Below are positions 36,451 to 45,632 of a DNA stretch of 64,000 bases, piece after piece. The position numbers and the translations under genes were made by a program. Position 1 is the stretch's first letter. Each line of letters opens with the position of its first letter. The notes under the pieces are model-generated. The model searched no databases. It saw nothing but the letters and a program-made list of their open reading frames with translations, and was not told the origin of the DNA. The DNA is from Corynebacterium sp. KPL1814. GTDB taxonomy: Bacteria; Actinomycetota; Actinomycetes; Mycobacteriales; Mycobacteriaceae. The stretch spans positions 6,368-70,367 of the forward strand of contig NZ_KI515774.1 of assembly GCF_000478175.1 (NCBI RefSeq), given 5' to 3'.

Positions 36451-37179
36451 ATGACTGAATTAACTCGTGCCGATGGGCGCGCGCTCGACGAAATGCGCAG
36501 CGTCCGCATTACCCGCAATTTCACCACCAACCCGGCTGGATCCGTCTTGGTGGAATTTGGCAATACCCGCGTGATGTGCACCGCCTCCGTCGAACTCGGG
36601 GTGCCGCGTTTCAAGCGCGATTCCGGAGAGGGTTGGCTGACCGCCGAGTACGCCATGCTGCCGTCCGCCACCCACGACCGCATGCCGCGCGAGTCCATGC
36701 GCGGCAAGGTCAAGGGCCGCACCCACGAGATTTCCCGCCTGGTCGGCCGCTCCCTGCGCGCCGCCGTGGACCTGGAGCAGCTGGGAGAAAACACCATCCA
36801 GCTCGACTGCGACGTGCTGCAGGCCGATGGCGGCACCCGCACCGCCTCCATCACCGGCGCCTATGTCGCGCTTGCCGATGCCATCACCCACCTCAAGTCC
36901 GAAGGCGTTGTCCCCGGCGAGCCGCTGCTCGATCCCATCGCCGCGGTTTCCGTGGGCATCATCGACGGCGAAATCTGCCTGGATTTGCCCTATGAGGAAG
37001 ATTCCCGCGCCGAGGTGGATCTTAACGTGGTGATGCAGGAATCCGGCGACTTCGTAGAAATCCAGGGCACCGGTGAGCACGGCCTCTTCGGCCGTGAGCA
37101 GCTCAACGGCATGCTGGATGTGGCCCAGAAGGGCTGCAGCGAGCTCATCGCGGCGCAGAAAGCGGCGCTGGGATGGTAA
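36451..37179 (+). CDS. rph: Ribonuclease PH
   Basis: 242 residues with the RNase PH signature: [19 protein letters not shown], the phosphate-site arginines in [19 protein letters not shown], and [19 protein letters not shown]. It trims tRNA 3' ends phosphorolytically. It overlaps rdgB by 7 bp, so the two are cotranscribed, as in mycobacteria. Confidence 0.95.
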   Translation: MTELTRADGRALDEMRSVRITRNFTTNPAGSVLVEFGNTRVMCTASVELGVPRFKRDSGEGWLTAEYAMLPSATHDRMPRESMRGKVKGRTHEISRLVGRSLRAAVDLEQLGENTIQLDCDVLQADGGTRTASITGAYVALADAITHLKSEGVVPGEPLLDPIAAVSVGIIDGEICLDLPYEEDSRAEVDLNVVMQESGDFVEIQGTGEHGLFGREQLNGMLDVAQKGCSELIAAQKAALGW

Positions 37180-37775
37180 TCCTCGTCGCCTCCGGCAATC
37201 CGAAGAAGCTGGCCGAGCTCGATCGTATCTTGTCCGAGGCGGGCATCGAGGGCGTGGAACTGCGCCTGCTTTCCGAGGTCGAACCCTACCCAGAGCCCGT
37301 CGAAGACGGCCGCACCTTTGCCGATAACGCGCTCATCAAGGCCCGCGCCGGGGCCGCCGCCACGGGCCTGGTGACTATCGCGGATGATTCCGGGCTGGCC
37401 ATCGAGGAGCTCAACGGCATGCCCGGCGTGCTCTCGGCTCGCTGGTCCGGCGAACATGGCAATGACCAGGCCAATAATGACCTGGTCTTGGCGCAGATGG
37501 CGGATGTTCCAGACAAACGGCGCGCCGCCGCCTTCGTTTCCGTGTGCGCTCTGGTGACCCCCGAAGGCACCGAGCGCGTGGCCGAGGGCCGCTGGGAAGG
37601 CAAGCTGCTGCGCGAGCCGCGCGGCGCTAATGGTTTTGGCTACGACCCACTCTTTCAACCAGAAGGCGAGTCGCGTTCTGCGGCGGAAATGTCGGCTGCG
37701 GATAAGAACGCGGTCTCGCACCGCGGCCGCGCCCTTTCCCAGCTGGTCCCGCTTATCTCGGAGCTGGCTGGCTAA
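37173..37775 (+). CDS. rdgB: XTP/dITP pyrophosphatase (RdgB/HAM1)
   Basis: 200 residues beginning [15 protein letters not shown], the HAM1 SGNxxK motif, with [14 protein letters not shown] and [18 protein letters not shown] around the metal site and [12 protein letters not shown] for base recognition. It hydrolyses deaminated purine triphosphates before they enter DNA or RNA. The ATG lies inside the end of rph; the stop abuts the convergent DUF3817 gene. Confidence 0.95.
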   Translation: MVILVASGNPKKLAELDRILSEAGIEGVELRLLSEVEPYPEPVEDGRTFADNALIKARAGAAATGLVTIADDSGLAIEELNGMPGVLSARWSGEHGNDQANNDLVLAQMADVPDKRRAAAFVSVCALVTPEGTERVAEGRWEGKLLREPRGANGFGYDPLFQPEGESRSAAEMSAADKNAVSHRGRALSQLVPLISELAG

Positions 37776-38126
37776 TTATGCGTTGAGCTGGAATTGCTCC
37801 TCGATTTCCTTGCGGCGCTTGTGCTCCATCCAGAAGGACAGGAAGGGCACCACGCCGGCGAGCGCGGTGGTAATCAGCTTGCTCGCTGGCCACAGCGCGC
37901 GCGGGCCCAGAATCAGGATGGAGAGCAGGTAGGTCATGTACGCGATGCCGTGCACGATGGCGATATAGGTCGCCCATTCCGGAATCTCCGCGCCTAAGAC
38001 ATACTGGAAGAACATGCGGATGACCAGGATGATCAGGAAGATACCGGTCACCGTGGCCGCGATGGAAAAGAACTTCAGCGGGCCGCGGATGCGCGCCTTG
38101 CGGTCTGGGTGTACCTGGTTTGTCAT
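37776..38126 (-). CDS. DUF3817 family membrane protein
   Basis: 116 residues with three TM helices (FFSIAATVTGIFLIILVIRM, then two more) and a charged C-terminus. The function of this actinobacterial family is unknown. It matches the position of Rv1342c beside rph and rdgB in mycobacteria. AAAGGAGAAAG precedes the start. Only 3 bp separate it from the upstream lprD-like gene, so the two form one operon. Confidence 0.85.
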   Translation of the reverse strand: MTNQVHPDRKARIRGPLKFFSIAATVTGIFLIILVIRMFFQYVLGAEIPEWATYIAIVHGIAYMTYLLSILILGPRALWPASKLITTALAGVVPFLSFWMEHKRRKEIEEQFQLNA

Positions 38127-38129
38127 GAT

Positions 38130-38648
38130 TTACTTTCTCCTTTTATCTGTTGGGCCTTCGTCGCGTCCCTCTGCGGGGGAACCGCGGCGGCGCCGAGGCT
38201 GATTCAACGCATTAAACTCTTCCACATTCAACTGCGGGCGCTGCGGCAAGAAATCCTCATCGATGGCGGTTTTCTCCGCCGAGCTAGCTGTCGCGCCCCT
38301 CACTTCAGGACCATCGGGTGAACCAATTTCTCCGTCGGCGGTTTCGCTGACATTTTCAGTGGCGTTTTCTGAGGACTCCAACGAATCCATCTCGCGGACT
38401 TCGTTCTCTGCGGCGAGGCGCTCATTTTCATAGCGCAGGGTCGTGCGATACGCATAGACCACGAACACCGCAAAAAGAGGCCACTGAAAGGCGTAGCCCA
38501 AGTTTTGAAAGGTGCCCGAGCCGGAGCGGAAGCGCGTCCACTGCCAATAGGCGAGGAAGAGGAAAAGCACCACGAAAAATATGACGAGGGCGATGTGCCA
38601 CCACCGCACCTTCACGCGCCGTTTCTTCTGATCCTCGTGCATACTCAC
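38130..38648 (-). CDS. Conserved actinobacterial membrane protein (LprD position)
   Basis: 172 residues: two TM helices (about 17-36 and 52-68) joined by the conserved WQWTRFRSGSGTFQNLGYAFQWP stretch, read here as its parts YWQWTRF and FQNLGYAFQWP, then a polar, acidic C-terminal half. It occupies the place of Rv1343c (LprD) next to DUF3817 in mycobacteria, but has no lipobox cysteine here. The function is unknown. The GTG at 38648 has TAGGCT 7 nt upstream, pointing to a leaderless transcript. Confidence 0.7.
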   Translation of the reverse strand: MSMHEDQKKRRVKVRWWHIALVIFFVVLFLFLAYWQWTRFRSGSGTFQNLGYAFQWPLFAVFVVYAYRTTLRYENERLAAENEVREMDSLESSENATENVSETADGEIGSPDGPEVRGATASSAEKTAIDEDFLPQRPQLNVEEFNALNQPRRRRGSPAEGRDEGPTDKRRK

Positions 38649-38655
38649 TTCACCC

Positions 38656-38661
38656 AGCCTA
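38656..38661 (-). promoter_or_regulatory. -10 element of the lprD-like operon
   Basis: TAGGCT on the minus strand, 7 nt before the GTG at 38648. Confidence 0.5.
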
Positions 38662-38738
38662 CCTATCTACCGCCGCAATACGGAATGCCCCTGGTTTCTC
38701 GTTTATCCGCGCGCCGTGTACACTATTCAACGTTGCTC

Positions 38739-38820
38739 GCGCCCGTGGCGGAATTGGCAGACGCGCTAGATTTAGGTTCTAGTGTCTTATGACGTGTGAG
38801 TTCAAGTCTCACCGGGCGCA
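38739..38820 (+). tRNA. tRNA-Leu (TAG anticodon)
   Basis: An 82-nt class II tRNA. The acceptor stem GCGCCCG/CGGGCGC is perfect, the anticodon stem-loop CTAGA-TTTAGGT-TCTAG reads TAG (codon CTA), the long variable arm is TGTCTTATGACG, and the T-loop is TTCAAGT. CCA is not encoded. Confidence 0.95.
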
Positions 38821-38824
38821 CAAG

Positions 38825-38865
38825 AAAAGCACCGCAGTACTTGCTTGAAGAACTGCGGTGCTTTT
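38825..38865. terminator. Terminator after tRNA-Leu, shared with the permease gene
   Basis: Stem AAAAGCACCGCAGT/ACTGCGGTGCTTTT. A-run and T-run on opposite sides let it work in both directions. Confidence 0.85.
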
Positions 38866-38872
38866 GCGGATC

Positions 38873-40780
38873 CTAATCTACCTCGGTGAACTTGCGGTCC
38901 CAGGAGGAGCGGACGGGGTTGGCATCGGCAAGCAGGATATCGAAGCGGTCATTGGCGATCTCGACGATTTCGCTGAGAGCAATGCGGTATTCCTGCGCAT
39001 CGGAATTGGCCAGGCGCCGCACGCCGGCATCGATGACGCGGTCCACCGTGTCATTGGTATCGAGGTACGCAACGAACGGCATGCCAAAGCGCTCGCGGTA
39101 GGCGGCAGATAGCTCGGTAATGCGCTCGGTTTGCACGTCATCGAGTTCGCTGAGTCCCAGCGAGCCGCGGTCAGCGGAAATATTCGCCGCCTCATCGGCC
39201 GAGGCCAAAAGCAGCTCGTCCATCGCGGGGTAGTCGTGGATGAGCGCATCGCGGCGTTCAGCATCCGCGGTCAGCACGGCAACCTGGATGGCGGCGCGCA
39301 GCTCGTTGACATCGCTAAACGGCCGGGACTGCCAGGCTAGCTCGAGCGGCCAGGTTTCATTATTAAAGAGCGGGCGCAGCGCGGCGGTGAACTCCTCGCG
39401 CGAGGCCTCGTTCAGCTCGTTGAGGCTCACGCCCTTGCCATCGGCGCGCGAGACCTGCGCGCTCGCGCTGCTGGTGTGGAAGAACAACAAGTTGAGCAAT
39501 ATGGCGGTAATCGCGCCGATGGACATGCCAGAAGAAACGAAGGTCTGCGCCCACTCCGGGAAGGCACTGGCTACCTCCGGTTTGAAGGTCACCAGCATGG
39601 CCAGGCCCAGGGCGGAGGTGACGATGACGGAGTTGCGGCCATCGCTGAGATCCGATTTTGCGATGGTCTGCAGGCCCACCCACGCCACGTTGGCAAAAAG
39701 TGCTAGCGATGCGCCGCCGAGCACCGGCGACGGAATCGCGGCAACGACCGCGCCGGCCTTCGGCAAAAGGCCCAGCACAATCATGAACCCCGCAGCCGCC
39801 ACGGCCACCCAGCGCGATTTCACATTGGTCAAGCGCACCAGGCCCACGTTTTGCGCAAAGCAGGTATAGGGGAAGGAATTCATCACGCCGCCTACCAGGG
39901 TGGAGACACCATCGGCGCGGATGGCGCGCACCACGTCATCGCGGCGGATGCGCTTTTTGACGATTTCACCGGTGGCAAACACATCGCCGGTCGTTTCCAC
40001 CATGGTGATGATCATGACGATAATCAGCGAGAAGATCGCCACGAGGTCGAATTGCGGCATGCCGAAATAAAACGGCGTGGTAATGCCGAGGGCGGGGGAG
40101 GAGGAGACTTCGCTAAAGGAGGCATCGCCAAGCGCGAGCGCCACGCCCGTGCCCAACACCAAGCCGATGAGCACCGCCAACGTGCCCACGAAGCCGGAGG
40201 AAAAACGCTGCACCAAAATGATGACCGCGAGCGTGCCAAAGCCGTAGAGCAAATCGCGCGTGGCCGGCACACCCTCGGCGTAATTGACAAAGTCATTGGC
40301 AGATACCGCCAGCAGCGAGGTACCCATCACCAGCAGCACCGAACCGGTAACCACCGGCGGGAAGAAGCGCAGCACCTTGCCAAAGACCGGCGCGGCGAAG
40401 AAAGTAAAAAGGCCCGCGACGATGATGGCGCCGTAAATCGTGGGCAGCGAAGCCACCCCGCCCTCGCCATCGGTGGCACCCAGGCCAATCGCGATGATGG
40501 GCGACACCGCCGTCGTGGTCACGCCCTGCACGATGGGCAGGCGCACGCCAATATGCTTGCCGATGCCCATCGACTGAATAATCGTCGCAATACCGCAGGT
40601 TAAAAGGTCGGCATTGATGAGGTGGATGGTCGTTTCCGCATCCAGGTTCAACGAGCTGGCGATTAGCAGCGGGACGATGACCGCCCCGGCATAAAACGCG
40701 AGGACGTGCTGCAGCCCAAGGGCGGCGAGTTTCGGCGCGGGGGGAACGATGTCTACGGGGTGCTTGGGCTGGGACGCCAC
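38873..40780 (-). CDS. Uracil/xanthine-type permease fused to an OHCU decarboxylase-like domain
   Basis: 635 residues. Residues 1 to about 440 form a nucleobase-ascorbate (NCS2) permease with the family signature QNVGLVRLT and the transport-site segment VETTGDVF. Residues about 455-635 match the OHCU decarboxylase fold of the uric acid pathway (SLNELN, RPFSDVNELRAAI, AAYRERFGMPFV). The OHCU catalytic His in HPDL is replaced (IHDYP, Tyr517) and the catalytic Glu is Asp (SADR, near 537), so the domain may be regulatory or altered. An AAGGAGG ribosome binding site is present. No uricase or other purine-degradation gene is nearby. Confidence 0.85.
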   Translation of the reverse strand: MASQPKHPVDIVPPAPKLAALGLQHVLAFYAGAVIVPLLIASSLNLDAETTIHLINADLLTCGIATIIQSMGIGKHIGVRLPIVQGVTTTAVSPIIAIGLGATDGEGGVASLPTIYGAIIVAGLFTFFAAPVFGKVLRFFPPVVTGSVLLVMGTSLLAVSANDFVNYAEGVPATRDLLYGFGTLAVIILVQRFSSGFVGTLAVLIGLVLGTGVALALGDASFSEVSSSPALGITTPFYFGMPQFDLVAIFSLIIVMIITMVETTGDVFATGEIVKKRIRRDDVVRAIRADGVSTLVGGVMNSFPYTCFAQNVGLVRLTNVKSRWVAVAAAGFMIVLGLLPKAGAVVAAIPSPVLGGASLALFANVAWVGLQTIAKSDLSDGRNSVIVTSALGLAMLVTFKPEVASAFPEWAQTFVSSGMSIGAITAILLNLLFFHTSSASAQVSRADGKGVSLNELNEASREEFTAALRPLFNNETWPLELAWQSRPFSDVNELRAAIQVAVLTADAERRDALIHDYPAMDELLLASADEAANISADRGSLGLSELDDVQTERITELSAAYRERFGMPFVAYLDTNDTVDRVIDAGVRRLANSDAQEYRIALSEIVEIANDRFDILLADANPVRSSWDRKFTEVD

Positions 40781-40945
40781 GAAGTCCTCCTTGTTACGGA
40801 AGCGAAGCTGACCGCCTTAACAGTAGAGGTACACGCAGGTCGGCGCCAAAGTGTACGTGAGCAAAGCCACGATCGGGGCTAGATTGCCCCCGAACAAAAA
40901 CGTACGGGAGGTTTATATAAATCGGGCTACCAGCAAAGTATGATG

Positions 40946-40962
40946 ACCGGTTTATAACTGGT
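40946..40962. promoter_or_regulatory. Imperfect palindrome upstream of pflB
   Basis: ACCGGTTTATAACTGGT, arms 6 of 7 matching, in the 310-bp intergenic region between the divergent permease and pflB genes. It is a candidate operator; I cannot assign a regulator. The rest of this gap has an AT-rich stretch near 40912-40920 but no further recognised element. Confidence 0.3.
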
Positions 40963-41091
40963 GCTCACAGCGATGTTTATGGTTGTTAATTTCGCGAATC
41001 GGGCCGACAATGGAGAGGTGACGGGGCTTGATGCTGCGGGAAGAAAAAGGCGGCATGTGCCCCGGGAAATTTGACCCAGAAGAAGGGAATT

Positions 41092-43179
41092 ATGACTACC
41101 GCAACTAAGCCCCAGCAGTATCAAGGGTGGGAAGGTTTTGCGCCCGGCCCTTGGACCGAGGGCATCAACGTCCGCGATTTCATCCAGCGCAACTACACGC
41201 CTTATGACGGCGATTCCAGCTTCCTCGCTGGCCCCACCGATAAGACGCTGCGCGTGTGGGACACCCTGGAAAAGGACTACCTGTCAGTCGAGCGCGAAAA
41301 GCGCATTTACGATGTCGATACGCACACCCCGACCGATATCGATGCCTTCCCGGCCGGCTACATCTCAGAAGACGATGACGTCATCGTCGGCCTACAAACC
41401 GATACGCCGCTTAAGCGCGCGATGATGCCGTTCGGTGGCTGGCGCATGGTGAAGCAGGCCATCGGCGAGGCGGGCAAAGAGGTAGACCCCGAGGTGGAGA
41501 AGATCTTCACCCGCTACCGCAAGACCCACAATGATGCGGTCTTCGATATCTACACCCCGCGCATCCGCGCCGCCCGTTCATCACACATCATCACCGGCCT
41601 GCCCGATGCCTATGGCCGCGGCCGCATCATCGGCGACTACCGCCGCGTGGCGCTGTACGGCGTGGACTTCCTCATCCAAGAAAAGATTGAGGCCCGCGAT
41701 GCCATTGCCGATGCCGGCTTTTCCGAGCACTGGGCCCGCTACCGCGAGGAGCACTCCGAGCAGATCAAGGCCCTGAAGAAGCTCAAGGCGATGGCCGAGT
41801 CCTACGGTTTTGACATCTCCGAGCCGGCGCGCACCGCACACGAGGCCGTGCAGTGGACCTACTTTGGCTACCTCGCCTCCATCAAGTCCCAGGACGGCGC
41901 CGCCATGTCTATCGGCCGCCTGTCCGCGTTCTTCGACTGCTACTTCGAACGCGACTTGGCCGCTGGCATCATCACCGAGGAGCAGGCACAGGAAATCATC
42001 GACGCGCTCGTGCTGAAGCTGCGCATCGTCCGCTTCCTGCGCACCATCGACTATGACCAGATTTTCTCCGGCGACCCGTACTGGGCCACCTGGTCCGATG
42101 CTGGCTTCGGCAGCGATGGCCGCCACATGGTCACCAAGACTTCCTTCCGCCTCCTGCAGACCCTGATCAACCTGGGGCCATCACCGGAGCCGAATATCAC
42201 CATTTTCTGGGATCCGGAGCTGCCCGCAGGCTACAAGGAATTCTGCGCACACATCTCCATTGAAACCTCCTCCATCCAGTACGAGTCTGATCGCCAGATT
42301 CGCGATGAGTGGGGCGATGACGCGGCGATTGCCTGCTGCGTGTCCCCGATGGAAGTGGGCAAGCAGATGCAGTTCTTCGGCGCCCGCGTCAATGCCGCCA
42401 AGGCCCTGCTCTATGCCATGAACGGCGGCCGGGATGAGGTCTCCGGCAAGCAAATCGTTGAAGGCTACGAGCCGATTCAAGGCGATGGCCCGTTGGACTT
42501 CGACGAGGTCTGGCAAAAGTACGAGGAGATGCTGGACTGGGTGGTTGGCACCTACGTCGAGGCGCTAAACATCATCCACTACTCGCACGATAAGTACGCC
42601 TACGAGGCCGTGGAAATGGCGCTGCATGATTCCAATATCATCCGCTCCATGGGCTGCGGCATCGCGGGACTTTCCATCGTCGCCGATTCGCTATCCGCCA
42701 TCAAGTACGCCAAGGTCACCCCGGTCCGGGATGAGACCGGCCTGATTACGGATTACATCACCGAAGGCGAATTCCCGTTCTACGGCAACGACGATGACCG
42801 CGCCGATGACATCGCTGCCACCATCGTGCACACCGTGATGGAAAAAATTAAGGCCATCCCGATGTACCGCAATGCCATCCCCACCCAGTCCGTGCTGACC
42901 ATTACCTCCAACGTGGTCTACGGCAAGGCAACAGGTTCCTTCCCGTCAGGCCACAAGGCCGGCACTCCCTTCTCCCCGGGTGCTAACCCCGAAAACGGTG
43001 CGGATAACCACGGCATGGTCGCCTCCATGCTGTCGGTGGGCAAGCTGGATTACAAGGATGCCCTGGACGGCATCTCGCTGACCAATACCATCACCCCGTC
43101 CGGATTGGGCCGCACCCCAGAAGAGCGCATCACCAACCTAGTCGGCGTGCTGGATGCCGGCTTCATCATGGAACAATAA
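41092..43179 (+). CDS. pflB: Pyruvate formate-lyase, large subunit without glycyl-radical domain
   Basis: 695 residues from the ATG at 41092 (GAAGGGA upstream). It aligns with the PFL barrel through its end: the catalytic cysteine pair Cys415-Cys416 in [18 protein letters not shown] matches C418-C419 of E. coli, and [22 protein letters not shown] is present. It stops after [15 protein letters not shown], just where other PFLs continue into the glycyl-radical domain. That domain is made by the next small gene. Together they would cleave pyruvate and CoA to acetyl-CoA and formate without oxygen. Confidence 0.93.
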   Translation: MTTATKPQQYQGWEGFAPGPWTEGINVRDFIQRNYTPYDGDSSFLAGPTDKTLRVWDTLEKDYLSVEREKRIYDVDTHTPTDIDAFPAGYISEDDDVIVGLQTDTPLKRAMMPFGGWRMVKQAIGEAGKEVDPEVEKIFTRYRKTHNDAVFDIYTPRIRAARSSHIITGLPDAYGRGRIIGDYRRVALYGVDFLIQEKIEARDAIADAGFSEHWARYREEHSEQIKALKKLKAMAESYGFDISEPARTAHEAVQWTYFGYLASIKSQDGAAMSIGRLSAFFDCYFERDLAAGIITEEQAQEIIDALVLKLRIVRFLRTIDYDQIFSGDPYWATWSDAGFGSDGRHMVTKTSFRLLQTLINLGPSPEPNITIFWDPELPAGYKEFCAHISIETSSIQYESDRQIRDEWGDDAAIACCVSPMEVGKQMQFFGARVNAAKALLYAMNGGRDEVSGKQIVEGYEPIQGDGPLDFDEVWQKYEEMLDWVVGTYVEALNIIHYSHDKYAYEAVEMALHDSNIIRSMGCGIAGLSIVADSLSAIKYAKVTPVRDETGLITDYITEGEFPFYGNDDDRADDIAATIVHTVMEKIKAIPMYRNAIPTQSVLTITSNVVYGKATGSFPSGHKAGTPFSPGANPENGADNHGMVASMLSVGKLDYKDALDGISLTNTITPSGLGRTPEERITNLVGVLDAGFIMEQ

Positions 43180-43202
43180 GAATCACGACAAGGAGAACCA
43201 TC

Positions 43203-43454
43203 ATGGCAACCCCAACCTATGCAGAACGCCTTTCAGACATGAAGGCCAGCCGCGACGAACACAAGATGAACTCTGGCCTGTACCACGCCAACATCAACGT
43301 GCTGGACAAGTCCACGCTGGAAGATGCCGTTGAGCACCCAGAGAAGTACCCGAACCTCACCGTTCGCGTCTCTGGCTACGCGGTCAACTTCGTCAAGCTC
43401 ACAAAGGAGCAGCAGCTTGACGTCATTTCCCGCACCTTCCACCAGGGTTCATAA
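43203..43454 (+). CDS. Stand-alone glycyl-radical subunit of pyruvate formate-lyase
   Basis: 83 residues with their own AAGGAG ribosome binding site 23 bp after pflB. The sequence from [15 protein letters not shown] to the end is the PFL glycyl-radical domain: the radical glycine is Gly58 in RVSGYAV, followed by [15 protein letters not shown], with 25 residues after the glycine (26 in E. coli PFL). The first ~25 residues are a new polar leader. It resembles GrcA/YfiD, which rescues oxygen-cleaved PFL, but here the large subunit lacks the domain altogether, so this protein should be obligatory. Confidence 0.9.
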   Translation: MATPTYAERLSDMKASRDEHKMNSGLYHANINVLDKSTLEDAVEHPEKYPNLTVRVSGYAVNFVKLTKEQQLDVISRTFHQGS

Positions 43455-43456
43455 TC

Positions 43457-44326
43457 ATGGCTGATGGCATTACTGGTGTGGTCACCCTGTCGCCGGAATC
43501 CGGCGAGCGCGTTCGCGGTGTTGCCGCGGGCCTGGGAACCGACCACGAACTCGATGAGATTACCCGCCCCGAGCTCATGGAGGCGCGCCGCACCGGCGAT
43601 ATCGCCCTCGTGCACTCTTGGGAGCTGGTAACCGCCGTCGACGGCCCGGGCACCCGCATGACCATGTTCATGTCCGGCTGCCCCCTGCGCTGCCAGTATT
43701 GCCATAACCCGGACACCATGGAGATGAAGACCGGCACCTTGGAGCGGGTAGACGATGTGGTCAAACGCATCAAGCGCTATAAGCCCATCTTCCAAGCTTC
43801 CGGTGGCGGCCTAACCATCTCCGGTGGTGAGCCCCTCTTCCAGATTGCCTTTACCCGCCGCGTCCTCAAGGAAGTCCACGACGCTGGCATCCACACCACT
43901 ATCGATACCTCTGGGTTCTTGGGCTCGCGCCTGCGCGATGAGGATCTAGACAATATCGACCTGGTGCTGCTGGACGTGAAGTCGGGCGATGAGGAAACCT
44001 ATCAGCGCGTAACGAGGCGCCAGCTGCAGCCCACGCTCGATTTTGGCGACCGCCTCAACGCGATAGGCAAGCCGGTGTGGATTCGCTTCGTCGTCGTGCC
44101 GGGCCTGACGGATTCGGCCGAGAACGTCGAAAACGTCGCCTCCATTGTGGCGCGGTGGAAGTCCAATGTGGAGCGCGTCGAGGTCTTGCCCTTCCACAAT
44201 ATGGGCAAGGACAAGTGGGAGGGGCTCGATATGACCTACCACTTGGCAGATACCAAGCCGCCGAAACCGGAGGACGTGGAAAAAGTCCGCGACGTTTTCC
44301 GCGCAAAGGGCCTGGAGGTCTACTAA
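43457..44326 (+). CDS. pflA: Pyruvate formate-lyase activating enzyme
   Basis: 289 residues; a radical-SAM protein with the cluster motif CPLRCQYC (Cys75, Cys79, Cys82), SAM-binding GGGLTISGGEPLFQ and the C-terminal LPFHNMGKDKWEGL typical of PFL activases. It abstracts hydrogen from the PFL glycine to form the stable radical. Compared with E. coli PflA it has about 45 extra N-terminal residues before the LVHSWELVTAVDGPGTR strand. It starts 2 bp after the small radical-subunit gene, so the three genes form one operon. Confidence 0.93.
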   Translation: MADGITGVVTLSPESGERVRGVAAGLGTDHELDEITRPELMEARRTGDIALVHSWELVTAVDGPGTRMTMFMSGCPLRCQYCHNPDTMEMKTGTLERVDDVVKRIKRYKPIFQASGGGLTISGGEPLFQIAFTRRVLKEVHDAGIHTTIDTSGFLGSRLRDEDLDNIDLVLLDVKSGDEETYQRVTRRQLQPTLDFGDRLNAIGKPVWIRFVVVPGLTDSAENVENVASIVARWKSNVERVEVLPFHNMGKDKWEGLDMTYHLADTKPPKPEDVEKVRDVFRAKGLEVY

Positions 44327-44337
44327 CCTGGGTGGGC

Positions 44338-45576
44338 ATGACTCACTACCGCCGCTTCGGCCACGATATTATTGAACACACCCTGGAAGTCCCGTGGGAT
44401 TATGACAATCCGCGCGGGACTTTTGCTCTCTATGCCCGTGAAATCATCCCGCCAGGAGGCGAGGACCTGCCGGCGTTGCTGTACCTACAGGGAGGCCCGG
44501 GGTTTCCGGCGCCGCGGCCGGTCAAGCCGACGGGGCTTATCGGCAAGGCGCTCGAGCGCTACCGCGTCATCCTCCTCGACCAGCGCGGCACGGGGCGTTC
44601 GCACCGCATCGATAGGCTGAGCCCCGCAGAAGAGCGCAGCGCCGAACACCTGGCCTTGCTGCGCCAAGACGATATCGTGCGCGATGCCGAGCGCCTGCGC
44701 GAGCACCTGGGGCTTGAGACTTGGTCCCTGTTCGGCCAGTCCTTTGGCGGCTTTTGCATCACCGCGTACCTATCCCAAGCTCCAGAGTCGGTCAAGCACG
44801 CGTTTTTCACCGGCGGTATCCCCACGCTGCAGGGCGCGGATCACCTCTACCGCGCGACCTTTAGCAAGCTCAAGGCCCGCCAGGAGCGCTTCTACCGCGA
44901 ATTCCCCTGGGTGCAGCGCCGCATCGAGGAAATCATCGCGCACCTCGATAATTCCAACGAGCGCCTGCACACCGGCGAGCGGCTGTCCTCGCTGCGTTTT
45001 CGCACCATTGGCACCGATTTGGGGCGGGGCACCGGCTTCGACGGCCTGGCCTACCTCCTGGAAGAGCCCTTCCGCACCGTGCGGGGAGAGAAGGTGCTGC
45101 GGGATGATTTCCTGTGGGGTATCGGCGAGCGCGTGAGCTTTGCGGAGGCCCCGCTTTATGCGGCGATCCACGAGTCCATTTATGCCGGCAGCGGCGGGCA
45201 GGCGGCGACGCAGTGGTCGGCACACCGCGTGCGGGAGGAGTTCCCGGAGTTTGCCGAGTCCGGCACCTGGCTGACCGGCGAGCATATTTTCCCGTGGCAG
45301 TTCGACGAGGACCCGGCGCTGCAAGCATTCAAGGAGGGTGCGCACGGCTTGGCGGAGCGGGAATTTACTGCGCCTTATGCGCTTGCCGATGCCCCCACCA
45401 CCGCCGCCGCCATCTACCTCGACGATATCTTCGTTCCCCTGGAAGAATCCCTGGCCACCGCCGCGCACTTGGGCGATCTGCGGCCGTGGGTGACGAATGA
45501 GTACCAGCACAATGGCATCGGCGAGAACGGTGCGGAGGTGATGGGCAAGCTCTTTGCACTTATCGATGACCACTAG
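44338..45576 (+). CDS. Alpha/beta-hydrolase, proline iminopeptidase-like
   Basis: 412 residues from the ATG at 44338 (TAACCT lies 8 nt upstream). Peptidase family S33 features: oxyanion segment LQGGPGFPAPRP (about 50-61), LLDQRGTGRS (79-88), nucleophile elbow GQSFGG (Ser135) and a C-terminal histidine region near NEYQHNGIGENG. Members remove N-terminal proline or similar residues from peptides. The gene follows pflA by 11 bp but has no metabolic link to it. Confidence 0.82.
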   Translation: MTHYRRFGHDIIEHTLEVPWDYDNPRGTFALYAREIIPPGGEDLPALLYLQGGPGFPAPRPVKPTGLIGKALERYRVILLDQRGTGRSHRIDRLSPAEERSAEHLALLRQDDIVRDAERLREHLGLETWSLFGQSFGGFCITAYLSQAPESVKHAFFTGGIPTLQGADHLYRATFSKLKARQERFYREFPWVQRRIEEIIAHLDNSNERLHTGERLSSLRFRTIGTDLGRGTGFDGLAYLLEEPFRTVRGEKVLRDDFLWGIGERVSFAEAPLYAAIHESIYAGSGGQAATQWSAHRVREEFPEFAESGTWLTGEHIFPWQFDEDPALQAFKEGAHGLAEREFTAPYALADAPTTAAAIYLDDIFVPLEESLATAAHLGDLRPWVTNEYQHNGIGENGAEVMGKLFALIDDH

Positions 45577-45632
45577 CGAACGCTTTCTGCCTGTGCGAAA
45601 ATTAATTTCACACACGTAGTTAGGGAGAGGAA

